Assembly: GCA_011037195.1 (NCBI GenBank) | Contig: JAAEAF010002487.1 | Coordinates: 1-64,000, forward strand | DNA from: Triatoma infestans | Lineage: Eukaryota; Arthropoda; Insecta; Hemiptera; Reduviidae | Direction of reading: 5' to 3' | Length of the DNA stretch: 64,000 bases | Part shown: positions 34,645-44,812 of the stretch, in pieces | Position numbering within the stretch: the first letter of the stretch is position 1 | Layout: the number at the start of each line of letters is the position of its first letter | Position numbers and translations under genes: made by a program | The notes under the pieces: generated by a model | What the model was told of the DNA's origin: nothing | The model's input: only the letters and a program-made list of their open reading frames with translations | The model's database searches: none

Positions 34645-35130
34645 GGAATTTGTGGCATTCAATTTCAATAATGTTGTACATACTTGGTTCAGTGTGTTTT
34701 TGGTACGCTCTATTTGGCCAGGACATATAATAACTTCTCTATCTGCCAAGGTTAGTGTGTAGGCACATATCTCCCCACAATCTTGGTATTGCTGTTAGGA
34801 CGAATATGTAAAATTTCGTATCATTATCAGCCTTTGTCATGTCTTTGTTTGGACGAATGGGCTACAACATTGAAAACATTTGAAGAAGTTGGAAATCAGC
34901 GTTGAAGTGTCAAGAAGGAAACATCCACTCAAGCGTCTAAGTACTTATAATCATTGAGAAGTCTTATAAAAACAACTCTCAAAGACAAACCACTTTGACA
35001 AGCAAGCAACTGCCTACGCAATAAGCAATATCTGAAAATTGTTTTACACGTCAAAAAGTTTTCATCAAGCTAACTAAACTAGCTAATCAACCGTTTGAAT
35101 TATATCGTATCTGTGTAAATCGTAAGTGAC
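34645..35130. other. Stretch with no recognised feature
   Basis: Mixed composition, no open frame of interest and no termini. Confidence 0.35.
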
Positions 35131-35134
35131 GAGT

Positions 35135-35425
35135 GTGATGTGTTTGCCATCATCACCCGTAGTTTCGCTCCAATTACCCTCCAATCCAAAATCCTTCGTA
35201 AAGTCACTAACGCTCCTTTCTATGTTTCTAACTCCATCATTCACAAAGACCTAAATATCCCTTTTGTCCGCGACCTCATTCTATCCCGATACAAAAAATT
35301 CCATGCATCCCTCCCGGACCATCATAACCCTTTGATCCAAGAACTTTCTTCCCATTCCATCCCTGGAAACCCTGTCAAAAGACTGAAACGTCAGTGGCCG
35401 AGAGATCTACTGACAAAGTGACAAA
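35135..35425 (+). mobile_element. Jockey-clade LINE 3' coding fragment
   Basis: The frame reads LQSKILRKVTNAPFYVSN, IHKDLNIPFVRD, HSIPGNPVKRLKRQWPRDLL, the C-terminus of a Jockey RT protein ending in a stop at about 35421. No poly-A tail or target duplication is evident. Confidence 0.75.
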
Positions 35426-35429
35426 TAAA

Positions 35430-36500
35430 TGTAAATATGCAATAATTATGTAATTATGTAATTATTACGTAAATATCTTTCTCCTCTCAGTCTAACATTC
35501 CCATCAAACCTTTTCATTAATCCTTCCTAATAATTTTCCAAAGCTCTTCTCATCCATATTCCCTAATTTTCATTTATATATCTCCTTTCTCACTTATTAA
35601 AAATATTTGGGAGAGTTGTCAATGGACAGCTGCTCTACTCTTATACATAGTTTCATTCATCAGATTTACTTGATACATGATTATGTAGTTGTAAAGTCCT
35701 ATATAAAAAAAAAGAAACTGTAGTTTGACTAAATCGATTGCATCTAGAATGATTAAATTTTGATTAGATGTCAGGATAATATTAGCAAAGACTATGTAGT
35801 GGCCCATAGAGGAAGAAATTAAATGAAGAGAGTGTGTGAGGATAACAAGATTATTAAACTAGCAATCGTGAACAAATCGGACAAAATTATGGATCTTCAC
35901 ATCCAAGCATTGCTATAGATTATTGACAGTAGAACAATATGTAAAGATCAGAAATTAGTTCCTTGCGATTTACATCCGCTAAAAGTTGCAATGTTTTACT
36001 TGTAACTTATAAGATTTTCAGTAAGTATGTTCATGGTTGGAAGCATGTCTGTAAGTAACGTTTTTTTAATCTGGCAGAAAAGGTGATAAATAATATCTGT
36101 GAACAGTTTCAAGTGGTTGAACATGAATGATTGCTGTCATCAAGTGTAGCTTTTATGTCATGTTTCTTGATAAATAATGTTTCAAACTGAAGGTGCACAC
36201 TTTAGAAAAGAAACTTAGTAGGATATTCGATGAAAGGACTAGTACCCATTGTATTTGATAAAAGTCTCACTTCTCCAGAGAAAAAAATAAATGATGAATA
36301 GGGTTCTTACATCGGTCCTTACATCTCTCATTTCCTTTGAGTTTTTTTTTGACATGAGGGTCATGCGATAGTGGTTGAAAACATATTTAGAGGTCAGTAG
36401 AAGTGAAGAGAATCATCTGTAAAAAGTATTACTCTTTTCATGAAATTAATGGTGACACAGCTAGCCTTTTATCTATTGAAACACCGAACTATGAAGGAAA
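35430..36500. other. AT-rich stretch, no supported gene
   Basis: No gene, termini or splice-bounded frame was recognised. Confidence 0.4.
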
Positions 36501-36502
36501 TA

Positions 36503-36625
36503 AAAGATGTGATAGCTAAGTGGTTAAAAGTATGGACTGCCAAGCTGAGGTGGGTCACGCTACGGAGTTCGATTCTTGGAACTGGATTTTATGGGGTCTT
36601 TGCTATATATTATCCGTCCAAGATC
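36503..36625 (+). mobile_element. tRNA-like SINE fragment
   Basis: The A box TAGCTAAGTGG matches the consensus perfectly and a B-box-like AGTTCGATTCT follows about 50 bp later. The flanks cannot pair into an acceptor stem. It is probably a SINE head. The tail was not found. Confidence 0.5.
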
Positions 36626-36639
36626 ACCTGATCGATAGT

Positions 36640-37560
36640 TGGATGGAAAAAATAGGCATTAATTTACACATTTCTCAAATTAAACATATCAGAAATACAA
36701 ATCAGGGGTTCGGCCTGCTCCCATATCTACAGTCATCGCATATAAATAAAGCAAGGAATATGTATATAAATATGTAATGGCTTGTCACAAACTTTCTACA
36801 CTTTTGTTCAAACTCCTCAAGACAATGCCACTATTGATTTTTCTACTCACAGACAAGCTTCAATTGTTTCAAGCTAATCTTATGTTTAGGGTCATAACCA
36901 AGTTTCGCCTAAAATTCTGTCATCTCAGAATTTCCAACGTAAGAAGAAGAATCTGTGACATGCAAATAATTAATCCATCACACATCTTCCAGTTTGGATC
37001 ATTAATCAACATCACCGAGTCTATTCTCACAGAATTGTCTCTCTATCTAAGTTGCTTACATATTTCACTTCACTTTTCACTTACTTTATCTTTATATTAA
37101 GTCTTTAGTTACGTTAACTATAGTGCAGTAATACAAGTTAGTTTATTGGCTTACCACAAATCTCAGTAGATAAAAAGTTCTTAATCCTGAAATCATGTAT
37201 CATTTTTTGTGATTGAGTGTGGTGGGGTCAGTGCTGGAAAGGATCAGAGAGAAATTTTCCGTGATAGCTTGCTTCATTTTGTGGTCATCGATCGGTTTCA
37301 ATTGTTTGCCCATCATCAGGATATTATAATGTTTTTGGTTGAGTTGTAGTGAGTATTATGTAAGTGATAGTGTAGCACGAGCTTGATTGAAACGGCGTAT
37401 GCGTGTAATTTTTAGTGAGGAAGAGATGTCTACAATATAATTAAGAAGTCCCCACAGTTTACAATAAATATATTCACTTAAAATAACAATACAAGTTAAT
37501 TGTAATAAATAAAATAAAGTTATAAATATATAGAAACTCTCGCACTTAAATATTCTTGTA
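36640..37560. other. Stretch with a shared short repeat, no gene
   Basis: A block at about 37225-37300 ('ttttccgtgatag...tttgtggtcatcgatcggtttcaa') matches 53595-53670 on the opposite strand, so it is part of an unclassified dispersed repeat. No gene was supported. Confidence 0.4.
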
Positions 37561-37569
37561 GCTCTATTG

Positions 37570-37830
37570 ATTTTGAACACAAAAAATGTTCATGTAACAC
37601 TAACTGGCACCCAAGTTAAAAGAGGAGTTACAAGAGTCCCTGTTCTGAGGCGAATAATTTTCAGCGGGCTTTACATCCTTCCAACTACCAAAGTAGGTGT
37701 CGTGGACGGGGGCAGAAGCACCTACTTTACTATTAACATTTTTAAACAAATATAAAATTTAGCAGTTATACGCTGGGGTCCTACCACTTACAAGTCCATG
37801 CTTATAACCACTACACCAACACACCCGCCC
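37570..37830 (-). mobile_element. Probable tRNA-derived SINE
   Basis: On the minus strand TGGTGTAGTGGTTATAAGC at about 37809 is a perfect A box. GGTAGGACCCC about 30 bp on is a weak B box. A non-coding body continues to about 37570. No tail is defined. Confidence 0.5.
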
Positions 37831-37839
37831 GAATGAGGC

Positions 37840-39050
37840 GAATAATACTGGTTGAATGCGTGAAATAGACTAATCAAACAATGCTGGTATTGGTAGTTAA
37901 AACCTGCCCTTTAAATATGATTTCCAGAAGGGGTTAAAAGACAAAGTGTGACCGAGTTCTCCGACCTCTCTTGTAACGGTGCCTTGTACCTGCGTTTTGA
38001 CCCCCTTTGCCAGCCAACGTACAAATTTCCTTCACATTTATAAAATATACTTTTTATAATATGTTTTGATAAAACAGTGAAATAATACGGACCTGCTCAG
38101 AGCAAAATCAATAAATAAACGTGTATAAGCTACATAGATTTCTCGCATTTACAGCCTTACATTTCATAGTGGTTGAACTACTCGAACTTCTGGAGAAACT
38201 TATATAAGAGAGCATCTTCAGCTTATAATAGGCTGTACCAAGAACTCGTGGCAGTTTCGGACAATCAGAATAAGGGACTAGAAACGCGGTATCGACTAAG
38301 AAACTGTCCTGCCTCCTCTTTGTCATCACCTCCATTATTTTTTTATCTTCCCTACCCCTCAACTTATACTAATGTGTTTATTGAAGAAAATAATCATTTG
38401 TTTTTGGTATTTCATTTGGAACATGGATCACCAATTTAGAAAAGACTAAAATAAAAGTTAATAAATAGGATTACTATTCGGCCTTTATAGTATCGTCCGA
38501 TTAGAGTTTATCTAGCGTGAGTTAGAGTTTGTTTGCTGTGGAGGTAGTGGTACTTGGTAGTTGGGACGGCTGCGGGAGAACCAGTTTAATCAGGGACCAA
38601 CTAAAGAGAAAGCGTGCTTATCTTAATCTTATCCCTATCTCCTCATACCCTTTATTGTCTAAAACCTTTTAAAAGTGTAAGCAAGTACAACTTTATCCCC
38701 CATCCAATCGCCCCCTTTCTCTTTATTCTTATTTTTATTCGGTAGGTAAAGGCTAGGAAATATTCTGTAATAGGTTTGACTATTGTCTATTGGTTTTTAA
38801 TTAAAAGTTTAATAAATATAAGTGGGGGGAAAAAAAAAGAAGAAACGAACAAAGTTTGCATTTTAAGGAGATATGGTTTTTTTTTAACAAAAAATGAACA
38901 AAGTAAATGAAATTAATTTTTTTACCAAGTTTGTAATACAAAAAGTTCGTTGTTGTCGTTGCCCCTTTGTTTAATCTTTTTTTTTTCTGTTTGTCACCCT
39001 TTAGGGTTGAGTTGATTTAGTATTTCCTAAACAGTAATTAAAAAAAAGAA
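37840..39050. other. Stretch bounded by part of a 45-bp inverted repeat; no gene
   Basis: The block 'ggggttaaaagacaaagtgtg' at 37930-37951 recurs inverted at 39480-39501, each followed by a 'ccgacctctctt' match. No gene was recognised between them. Confidence 0.4.
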
Positions 39051-39499
39051 GAAGAAATCTGATGTGATACACTCTAATGATTTTCTGAAACTCCTATTAA
39101 AACAATTAAATATAAAATTGATTAAAATGAATTTTCTTTAAACTTCCAAATTTAATCATTTGTTTAATCGTAAATATATGTGATGGCGGTGGGAGTGTGT
39201 GGGGGTTCGGGGGGGGGGGAATACCAGCCGACTAACCTAGGCAGGCAGGTAGAAAAGTGATTACATTATCCAGAAGTGTTTCAATAACATTAACTAACTC
39301 CATTATAACATTTGAAATTAACTCCCCAACACATCTATCTAAAAATCAATTTTTGGGGGGGAGGATATATACCTATGTATAATAAAACTATGTAATAAAA
39401 CTGATAGGTTTACTTCCAATCTGACTGGGACATTAGGCATTCCAAGTTCATTTGAAAGAGAGGTCGGAAAACACTGCCACACTTTGTCTTTTAACCCCT

Positions 39500-40075
39500 T
39501 CATTTGGAAAGAAAATTCTAAAAATTTTAAAATCCTTTTCTTTAAAATGGAAATTCCAATTATCCGATATTCTTCAAATTCGGAATTCTATCAATTAGCT
39601 TCTAATATGTTTTATTAATATTATATAAGTGAAAAAAAATATATACGTATTGTACAGAAATAGTACTTTAGTAGAAAATATAACGCCACTGTTCCCCCAG
39701 AATGCTCCCAAAAAATTCATTTTTCCAAGAAAATGTTAGAAATAAAAGTGTCAGTTATTTATATGTGTAGATAATTAGCGGAAATTTAAAGAAAATCCTT
39801 CAAATCATTTACGAGAAAATCTTGAAAAACTAAAAAAAAAAAAAAAAAAAAAATTCAGTAAAATCGCACTTCCGGTCGGTGGATTTCGCTGGAAACATTC
39901 TTGTATCTAATTCGATATATATAATATATTCACATATAGACAATTCGCTAAAAACATTCTTTTCTTACTCAGGAGACCTCAAAAATATATTACCGGTGAA
40001 AAATATATATTTTCAAAAATATGAACGATCAAAATGTTTTCTCTTACAAGAAATAAGAAGAGAAAGTAAAACAAT
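39500..40075 (-). repeat. Diverged HLE copy
   Basis: Its parts follow the minus-strand HLE order: 'aattatccgatattcttcaaattcggaattc', 'agtactttag', 'acgccactgttcccccagaatgctc', 'gaaaatgttagaaataaaagtg', 'ttacgagaaaatcttg', 'atcgcacttccggtcggtggattt', 'ttcgctaaaaacattctttt', 'caggagacctcaaaa' and 'agagaaagtaaaa'. A likely other end lies at 39050-39130. The (GT)n block at 40095 lies just outside. Confidence 0.65.
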
Positions 40076-40089
40076 AGGAGCCCAAAGTG

Positions 40090-40094
<5 letters not shown>

Positions 40095-40142
<48 letters not shown>

Positions 40143-40146
40143 GTGA
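40095..40146. repeat. (GT)n microsatellite
   Basis: About 25 GT units, nearly uninterrupted. Confidence 0.95.
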
Positions 40147-40179
40147 GACTGTATTTATACCTACCTAACATTAATATTA

Positions 40180-40943
40180 CAGTAAACTCCCGATTATCTG
40201 GGCTAATGGTGGGGAGAGGCGGCACGGATAATCGAAAAACACGGATTATCCGAACTATAATTATTTATTTCTAAAATACAACATACTATACATTTCCAAG
40301 GCAGACAATTATTTTTAACACATTTAAACCTCATCATTAGTAGTAGAAAATCTGTGATTTTGGTTTGTTTGCAGAAATCTTTTAATGATTTTTTTAAAAT
40401 ATCAGTTCGAATTTTTCTAAGAGCTATTATGTCGTTATACTCGAATTCGCATTCGTCGATATACTCCAACAAAGTGTCAACAGATATCAGGGCCATGTTG
40501 TGACTAATGCGATTGATAATTTCTTCTTCTCCACTTTCAGCTTCATTCTCTTGCTCTTTTGGTTGAAAGAGTTCGGAAATAATATCCATGTCCACATCCA
40601 CATCACATGAATCATGTTCTAACCACTCCTCAATATTTTCTCTATCAAAATTTTTCAAAGCTTCATCTAAATTTGCCATTAATTCACTCTTTTCAGACAC
40701 TATTTCACATGTCTCGGGCTCGATAAAATCCAAAAAATTCCTAACTAAAACCAGTCCAGCTGACTTCAGATACCCCACCACCCACTTTAAACATCTAAAT
40801 ACGAACACGTGCACTGCGGTAAACATGAAAGCGAGAAAATATTTAGAAAATACATATTCATATAATTATATTTTTAAATTAAATTCATGCACGGATAATC
40901 CGCAAACCGGATAATCCGCACACGCATAATCCGAAGTTTACTG
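40180..40943 (-). mobile_element. pogo/Tigger-like DNA transposon, internally deleted
   Basis: The tips CAGTAAACTCCCGATTATC (40180-40198) and the inverted CCGAAGTTTACTG (40931-40943) match the pogo/Tigger style (CAGTAAA...GATTATCCG). Subterminal GGATTATCCG repeats lie near both ends. The left flank has the expected TA target (40178-40179); the right flank TG is probably a mutated TA. At 764 bp it is far shorter than an autonomous element. It holds only the 3' part of a transposase gene. Confidence 0.8.
40203..40826 (-). pseudogene. pogo/Tigger-like transposase C-terminal remnant
   Basis: The 207-codon frame contains WVVGYLKSAG..., acidic EEWLEHDSCDVDVD, and SVDTLLEYIDE followed by ALRKIRTDILKK and KQTKITDFL, which is the usual tail of Tigger/pogo transposases. 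The HTH DNA-binding region and the DDE core are missing. The first and last residues run into the terminal repeats and are not transposase. Confidence 0.65.
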
Positions 40944-40959
40944 TGCATTAGAAATATTG

Positions 40960-41150
40960 ATAGAATTTCAAATTTGAAGAAAATCAGTTTATCAGAAGTG
41001 CGATTTTACACAATAGATTGTTGAGTTTTTTAAAATTTTCTTGGAAACGAAAAATTTTCCTTCTGATATGGAAAAAATAGAAAAATATGGTGTTGAAAAA
41101 CTCATACGACTTTCTTTTACTCTAATTAATACAATTTAATAAAGAAATTT
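40960..41150. repeat. Diverged HLE end piece
   Basis: 'Ttcaaatttgaagaaaatcag', 'tcagaagtgcgattttac' and, at 41090-41130, 'tatggtgttgaaaaactcatacgactttcttttactc' match HLE blocks, the last in the opposite sense. It is rearranged and old. Confidence 0.4.
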
Positions 41151-41159
41151 AATAATTAT

Positions 41160-41460
41160 CCTAGGAGTGGAAGATTGTTTCCAAGTGAGAAGGGATATCT
41201 GCAGGAAAGAAGATAAATAGGAGAGGTGCAAGTAAACTGCCTTGAGGAACATCAGTATGGTTTGGTAAGGTAGAATACCTGGAGTAGCTAGAACGGACGA
41301 TCAGGCAGGTATGATTTTTAGGAATATATAGTAGGTAGAGGGAAGGGCCTCCTTGAGCTTCCATAATAAGTCAAACTCGGTCAAACGCCTGCGCGTCAGG
41401 AAGACACCAGAGCAGTACTGCTTCAGCTCAAGGGCGGATGAGATGGTGTCAACAACACGT
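41160..41460 (-). pseudogene. LINE reverse transcriptase fragment (Jockey-like)
   Basis: The minus strand encodes ALELKQYCSGVFL (family form ..YCSGVFLDV.QAFDRVW, here frameshifted). It continues with PSTYYIFLK, IVRSSYSRYSTLPN and the RT motif VPQGSLLAPLLFIFFPADIP. Only the RT middle remains. Confidence 0.7.
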
Positions 41461-41464
41461 TAAC

Positions 41465-41970
41465 AAATAAAAATAAATAAAGTAGATTTGTATTATGCAG
41501 TTAAATATAATTTATAATAAAAAAAAAATACTATAAGCAAATGACGGTAACAATAAAGAAATATAAATCTCCATATGAGGAACGTAATATTGTGTAAAAA
41601 TGAGGTTACTAACAGTTAGAGATGAATTATTATAGTTTAGTATGTTATGACGCATTACCACAGCTGGCCTACATACCCAGTATAGCTTACTAGTTCTTTT
41701 TAAAATATGTGGTGAGAAATACTTACACGATTCTCTTTGGTTGCAATTATTATAATTTATTCTAAAGTACAATTTTTTATTTATACTTGCAATGTATACT
41801 AAACGTTTAGTTTGACTTTGCATTTAATTATATAAAGTTCTTTAACTGACAACGGTCATCTAATCTCAACTCATAGCAAGTTTTGTAAAACTTTTGTAAC
41901 CATTTTTCAGTTAATTGATTTAAATTAAATTACTAAATATTTAAACCTAAATAACTGATTTCCAGAATCA
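41465..41970. other. AT-rich stretch, no gene
   Basis: The minus-strand frame 41823-41512 has no recognisable domain, and its composition follows the local AT richness. Confidence 0.4.
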
Positions 41971-41975
41971 CCCAT

Positions 41976-42280
41976 TATAACGGGGTAAGATGAAAGAGAG
42001 AAAATTGTTTGGTTCAAATTAATAAACTAGTAATGGCTGAACACTGTATAATGAAAAAGTGACACTGACTGCCTGGACTTTACACTAAAATGGTTGAGTG
42101 TGATAGAGTGGTAAAGAATAAGGTAGATGACACGTTGTGACTGCCGTGTGAACTCTGCTACATATCTCGTATATCTCTCGTCGCTGTATTTATGTAGTTT
42201 CTCCAACTCTAGTCCGAGAGAGTGGTCCTATCATTTTTGTCTCTCTCTGCTATAGATCCCTCTCTTTGGATCCTATTACC
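41976..42280 (+). mobile_element. LTR-like repeat LTR-B copy 4
   Basis: It begins TATAACGGGGT and ends GGATCCTATTACC, with the direct repeat CCCAT on both sides (41971-41975 and 42281-42285), a 5-bp target duplication. It shares with copies 1 and 3 'ggctgaacactgtataatgaaa' and the CT-rich end, and has a TATA-like 'tgtatttatgtag' at about 42186. 305 bp, no coding sequence. Confidence 0.65.
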
Positions 42281-42329
42281 CCCATAATACTAGTTTTTCT
42301 GAGAGAAAAACTGTGTCAAAAAAAATATA

Positions 42330-42500
42330 TAGGTTTGCTATCAATGCAGTGAGCATTTCCAAGCTTAAACAAAATATTGTTAAAAATGGTTTTCGAGAAA
42401 ATTTCATAGAAACTCAAAAACCTATTTTGCAAAAACCACACTTCCACTAAACCTATGTTTTCAAATTTGGAATTTAAACCGTTCGAACACAAACCGTTAG
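42330..42500 (-). repeat. Diverged HLE unit
   Basis: 'Agcttaaacaaaatattgttaaaaatggttttcgagaaaat', 'ccacacttcc' and 'caaatttggaatttaaac' follow the minus-strand HLE order. Confidence 0.5.
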
Positions 42501-42639
42501 TGAAAGACAATACGTCGCCTTTCTAAAATTACTCCCCGTTTGGTATCCAAGAAATCATATATAAAGGGCGATATTTAATCACCAACACTAAGTACTATTC
42601 AGTCGTATTAAGAACGTAACTCTGCGTATGGGCTCTAGA

Positions 42640-43570
42640 AGTAGAGAGATATGCATCTTCTCGGACAGCTAGGCTGCGCTGAATGCACTTCGGGCCTTCA
42701 GAATTACTTATTCCCTGGTCAGGGAGTGTACAGACTTCCTGGAGGCATTATCCCGGCACAAAAAAGTTCGGCTAGTATGGGTGCCGGGCTATAAGGGGAT
42801 TAAAGGTAACGAAATAGCCGACCAACTGGCCAGGGAGGGAGCGAATACTCCCTTCTGTGGGGTGGAACCTGTTCTGGGAATAGCCAAAAGTATGGCGAAG
42901 GCGTCTCTGAGAGAATGGACTCGGAGAGAGCATAATTGTCACTGGCGGCTAAGTACTGGGGCAAAACACGGCAAAATGGTTATGCCAGAACTGTGTAGAA
43001 GAAGAACCAGAGACACCCTGGGTCTAAGCAGGTATCAGATTTCTCATGGTAGGTTCAAGAAACATCTGCATAAGGTTGGACTGGGATTTAGAGCCCTTGT
43101 GCAGACTGTATCAGAAGGAGGAGGAGACGGCCTCTCACCTGCTGTTTGATTGCGTTGCAATCGGAAGATTGCGGTACGAGATCTTCGGCACGTTGAGACC
43201 GGAGGAAATCGTACTCCAAGAAGGACTGGTGGGGAAGGTTCTGGACCTCATGAAGAGGGGGGCTTTCTCTACTAGGTTTCGAGGGGTTGGCATAATAAGC
43301 CTCATGGGAGGCTGCAGGCCTGGGTTTTGCGGCCTCTACACGGTCAATAATATTGTCAATATCAGTATTGACAATATAACTATCAATACTCGTGCTAACC
43401 AATCACAATACTTCATTACCTTACACGATCAATATTATTGAAGTAACGAAGTTTGTGATTGGTTAGCACGAGTATTGATGGTTATATTGTCAATACTGAT
43501 ATTGACAATTTTATTGACCGTATAGAGGCCGCTTTTGAGTCCCTCCCTCTGCATCATTCTAATTCTACTT
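42640..43570 (+). mobile_element. RNase H-type LINE (family N), copy 3, split by a MITE
   Basis: The RNase H C-terminal half opens with FSDS*AALNALRAF (42655; the family has SDSQ, so CAG became TAG). It continues VWVPGYKGIKGNEIADQLAREGA (42775-42843), then EWTRREHN. A deletion of about ten codons before GRFKKHLHKVG is followed by frameshifts, CRLYQKEEETASHLLFDC and a C-terminus. The 3' UTR continues after the MITE at 43537 and ends in TTCTAA-like repeats (43556-43572). The RNase H catalytic Asp residues visible are in SDS and GNEIAD. The copy is dead. Confidence 0.82.
43329..43532. mobile_element. 204-bp near-perfect palindromic MITE
   Basis: The left arm GCGGCCTCTACACGGTCAAT and the right arm ATTGACCGTATAGAGGCCGC are complementary with one mismatch. 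Pairing continues for about 90 bp, with few differences, to a small loop near 43425-43440. The flanks are TTTT on both sides (43325-43328 and 43533-43536). The host LINE reads continuously across (compare 11205-11225), which proves insertion. The superfamily is unknown. Antisense and sense short frames within it mirror each other and are not genes. Confidence 0.88.
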
Positions 43571-43574
43571 CTAA

Positions 43575-43829
43575 GAACGTCACTCTACCCAATTTATCAA
43601 CATCAGTATTACGAGAACATTTGAGTTTTAAAATCAATTTAGTACCAAGAATATTAAATATTATTAAATTAATATTAAATAAATATTAAATGTTAAAAGC
43701 GACAGTTTCTGTATACTAATACAACAATTAACAATTGTTAACAATTGTAACAATTAACTTGAATATTGTGATTTTGTAAAAGGTCTAAAATCAATTATTG
43801 TCAAATTATTTATTGTAAACAACTGGTGT
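43575..43829. other. AT-rich stretch with small palindrome
   Basis: 'Aacaattaacaattgttaacaattgt' at about 43722-43750 is a nested palindrome. Nothing else was recognised. Confidence 0.4.
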
Positions 43830-43945
43830 CATATTCACTGGTTCTTAATACACATCTCAAACATAATATATACACAAATACGTCTTTTCAAAACCACTCA
43901 TGCTACACCACAAACACACAACATCCACCAATAATAACACAACAA
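43830..43945 (+). repeat. Repeat R3 copy 3
   Basis: 'Gttcttaatacacatctcaaac', 'cttttcaaaaccactcatgctacacc' and 'acacacaacatccacc' match R3 copies 1 and 2. Confidence 0.5.
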
Positions 43946-43959
43946 AGGCAATTCAATAT

Positions 43960-44200
43960 TTGAGAAAATTCAGTTAACTGTGAAAAATGTTAAACAAGAA
44001 AAAATCATAACAGAAAATGCTTCTATTTTACTAATCTGTTTTTTTATTTATTTTTTTCAATTTTCACGAAAACTTGCCTGCAATTTCTTTTGAAATTTGG
44101 TATGAAATTGTTTATTGATACACTACTTTTAGCTTAAACGTCATTTTTTTTTTGGAAAAATTCAGTTTGGGAGACTTCTGCAGGCATTGTAGTAACACTA
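43960..44200 (+). repeat. Diverged HLE unit
   Basis: 'Aatgcttctattttactaatctg', 'caattttcacgaaaact', 'tgaaatttggta' and 'ttggaaaaattcagtttggg-agact' follow the HLE order. Confidence 0.4.
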
Positions 44201-44810
44201 GGCTTCTCTATAAAGTACCTCTCAGTACTATACGTATTTTCCATGACCTCAATCTATTAGAACAGTCGACCGCAACCTATGTCATGCGGGTCATTTAGTA
44301 ATTGGCATAAACATTTCAGGTGACCCACCTAATGTTCGTCCTAAAATTTAGTTTTTTATTACAAAATTTTAATTTCAGTATAAATCATAAAATAATATTT
44401 CTAGTCGAATTTGTGAGCGCACTCTTTAGTTTTGTATATATAAACTTGATAGAAGAAAGTATTGTTCTAATTAACCTGCTGATAGTCTAGGAAACGAGCT
44501 TGATTATAAGCTAGGTTATCAATCAATGTATTTGTTACATTTAAAATTAATAGTATTTAATAGTTTATATAATAGTACCTTACATGTTCTATTAATAGAA
44601 CTGAAATAAATTATTTGGTATTTGTATTAGTTGTTTTAAATATTTATTTTCAATTTTTAATTCCTGAAATAAATGATTTATGCCATTCAGGCTACCATTT
44701 TTTTTTTTTTTTTAATGGTAATCAATTACATGAATTTCGTTTGCAATATTCAAATCTCATATTTTTTTACTTTTTACGAATGATTTTGTAGCTATTATAT
44801 TCGAAGATTA
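44201..44810. other. AT-rich stretch left of the mariner-like pair
   Basis: No gene or element was recognised. Confidence 0.4.
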
Positions 44811-44812
44811 TA

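Noticed and set aside
36503..36575. Possible tRNA gene
   Set aside because: Perfect A box, but the 5' and 3' ends do not pair and no anticodon arm is convincing.
43088..43402. Minus-strand 104-residue frame, and the similar + strand frame at 43459-43689
   Set aside because: They mirror each other because of the palindromic MITE and carry no domain.
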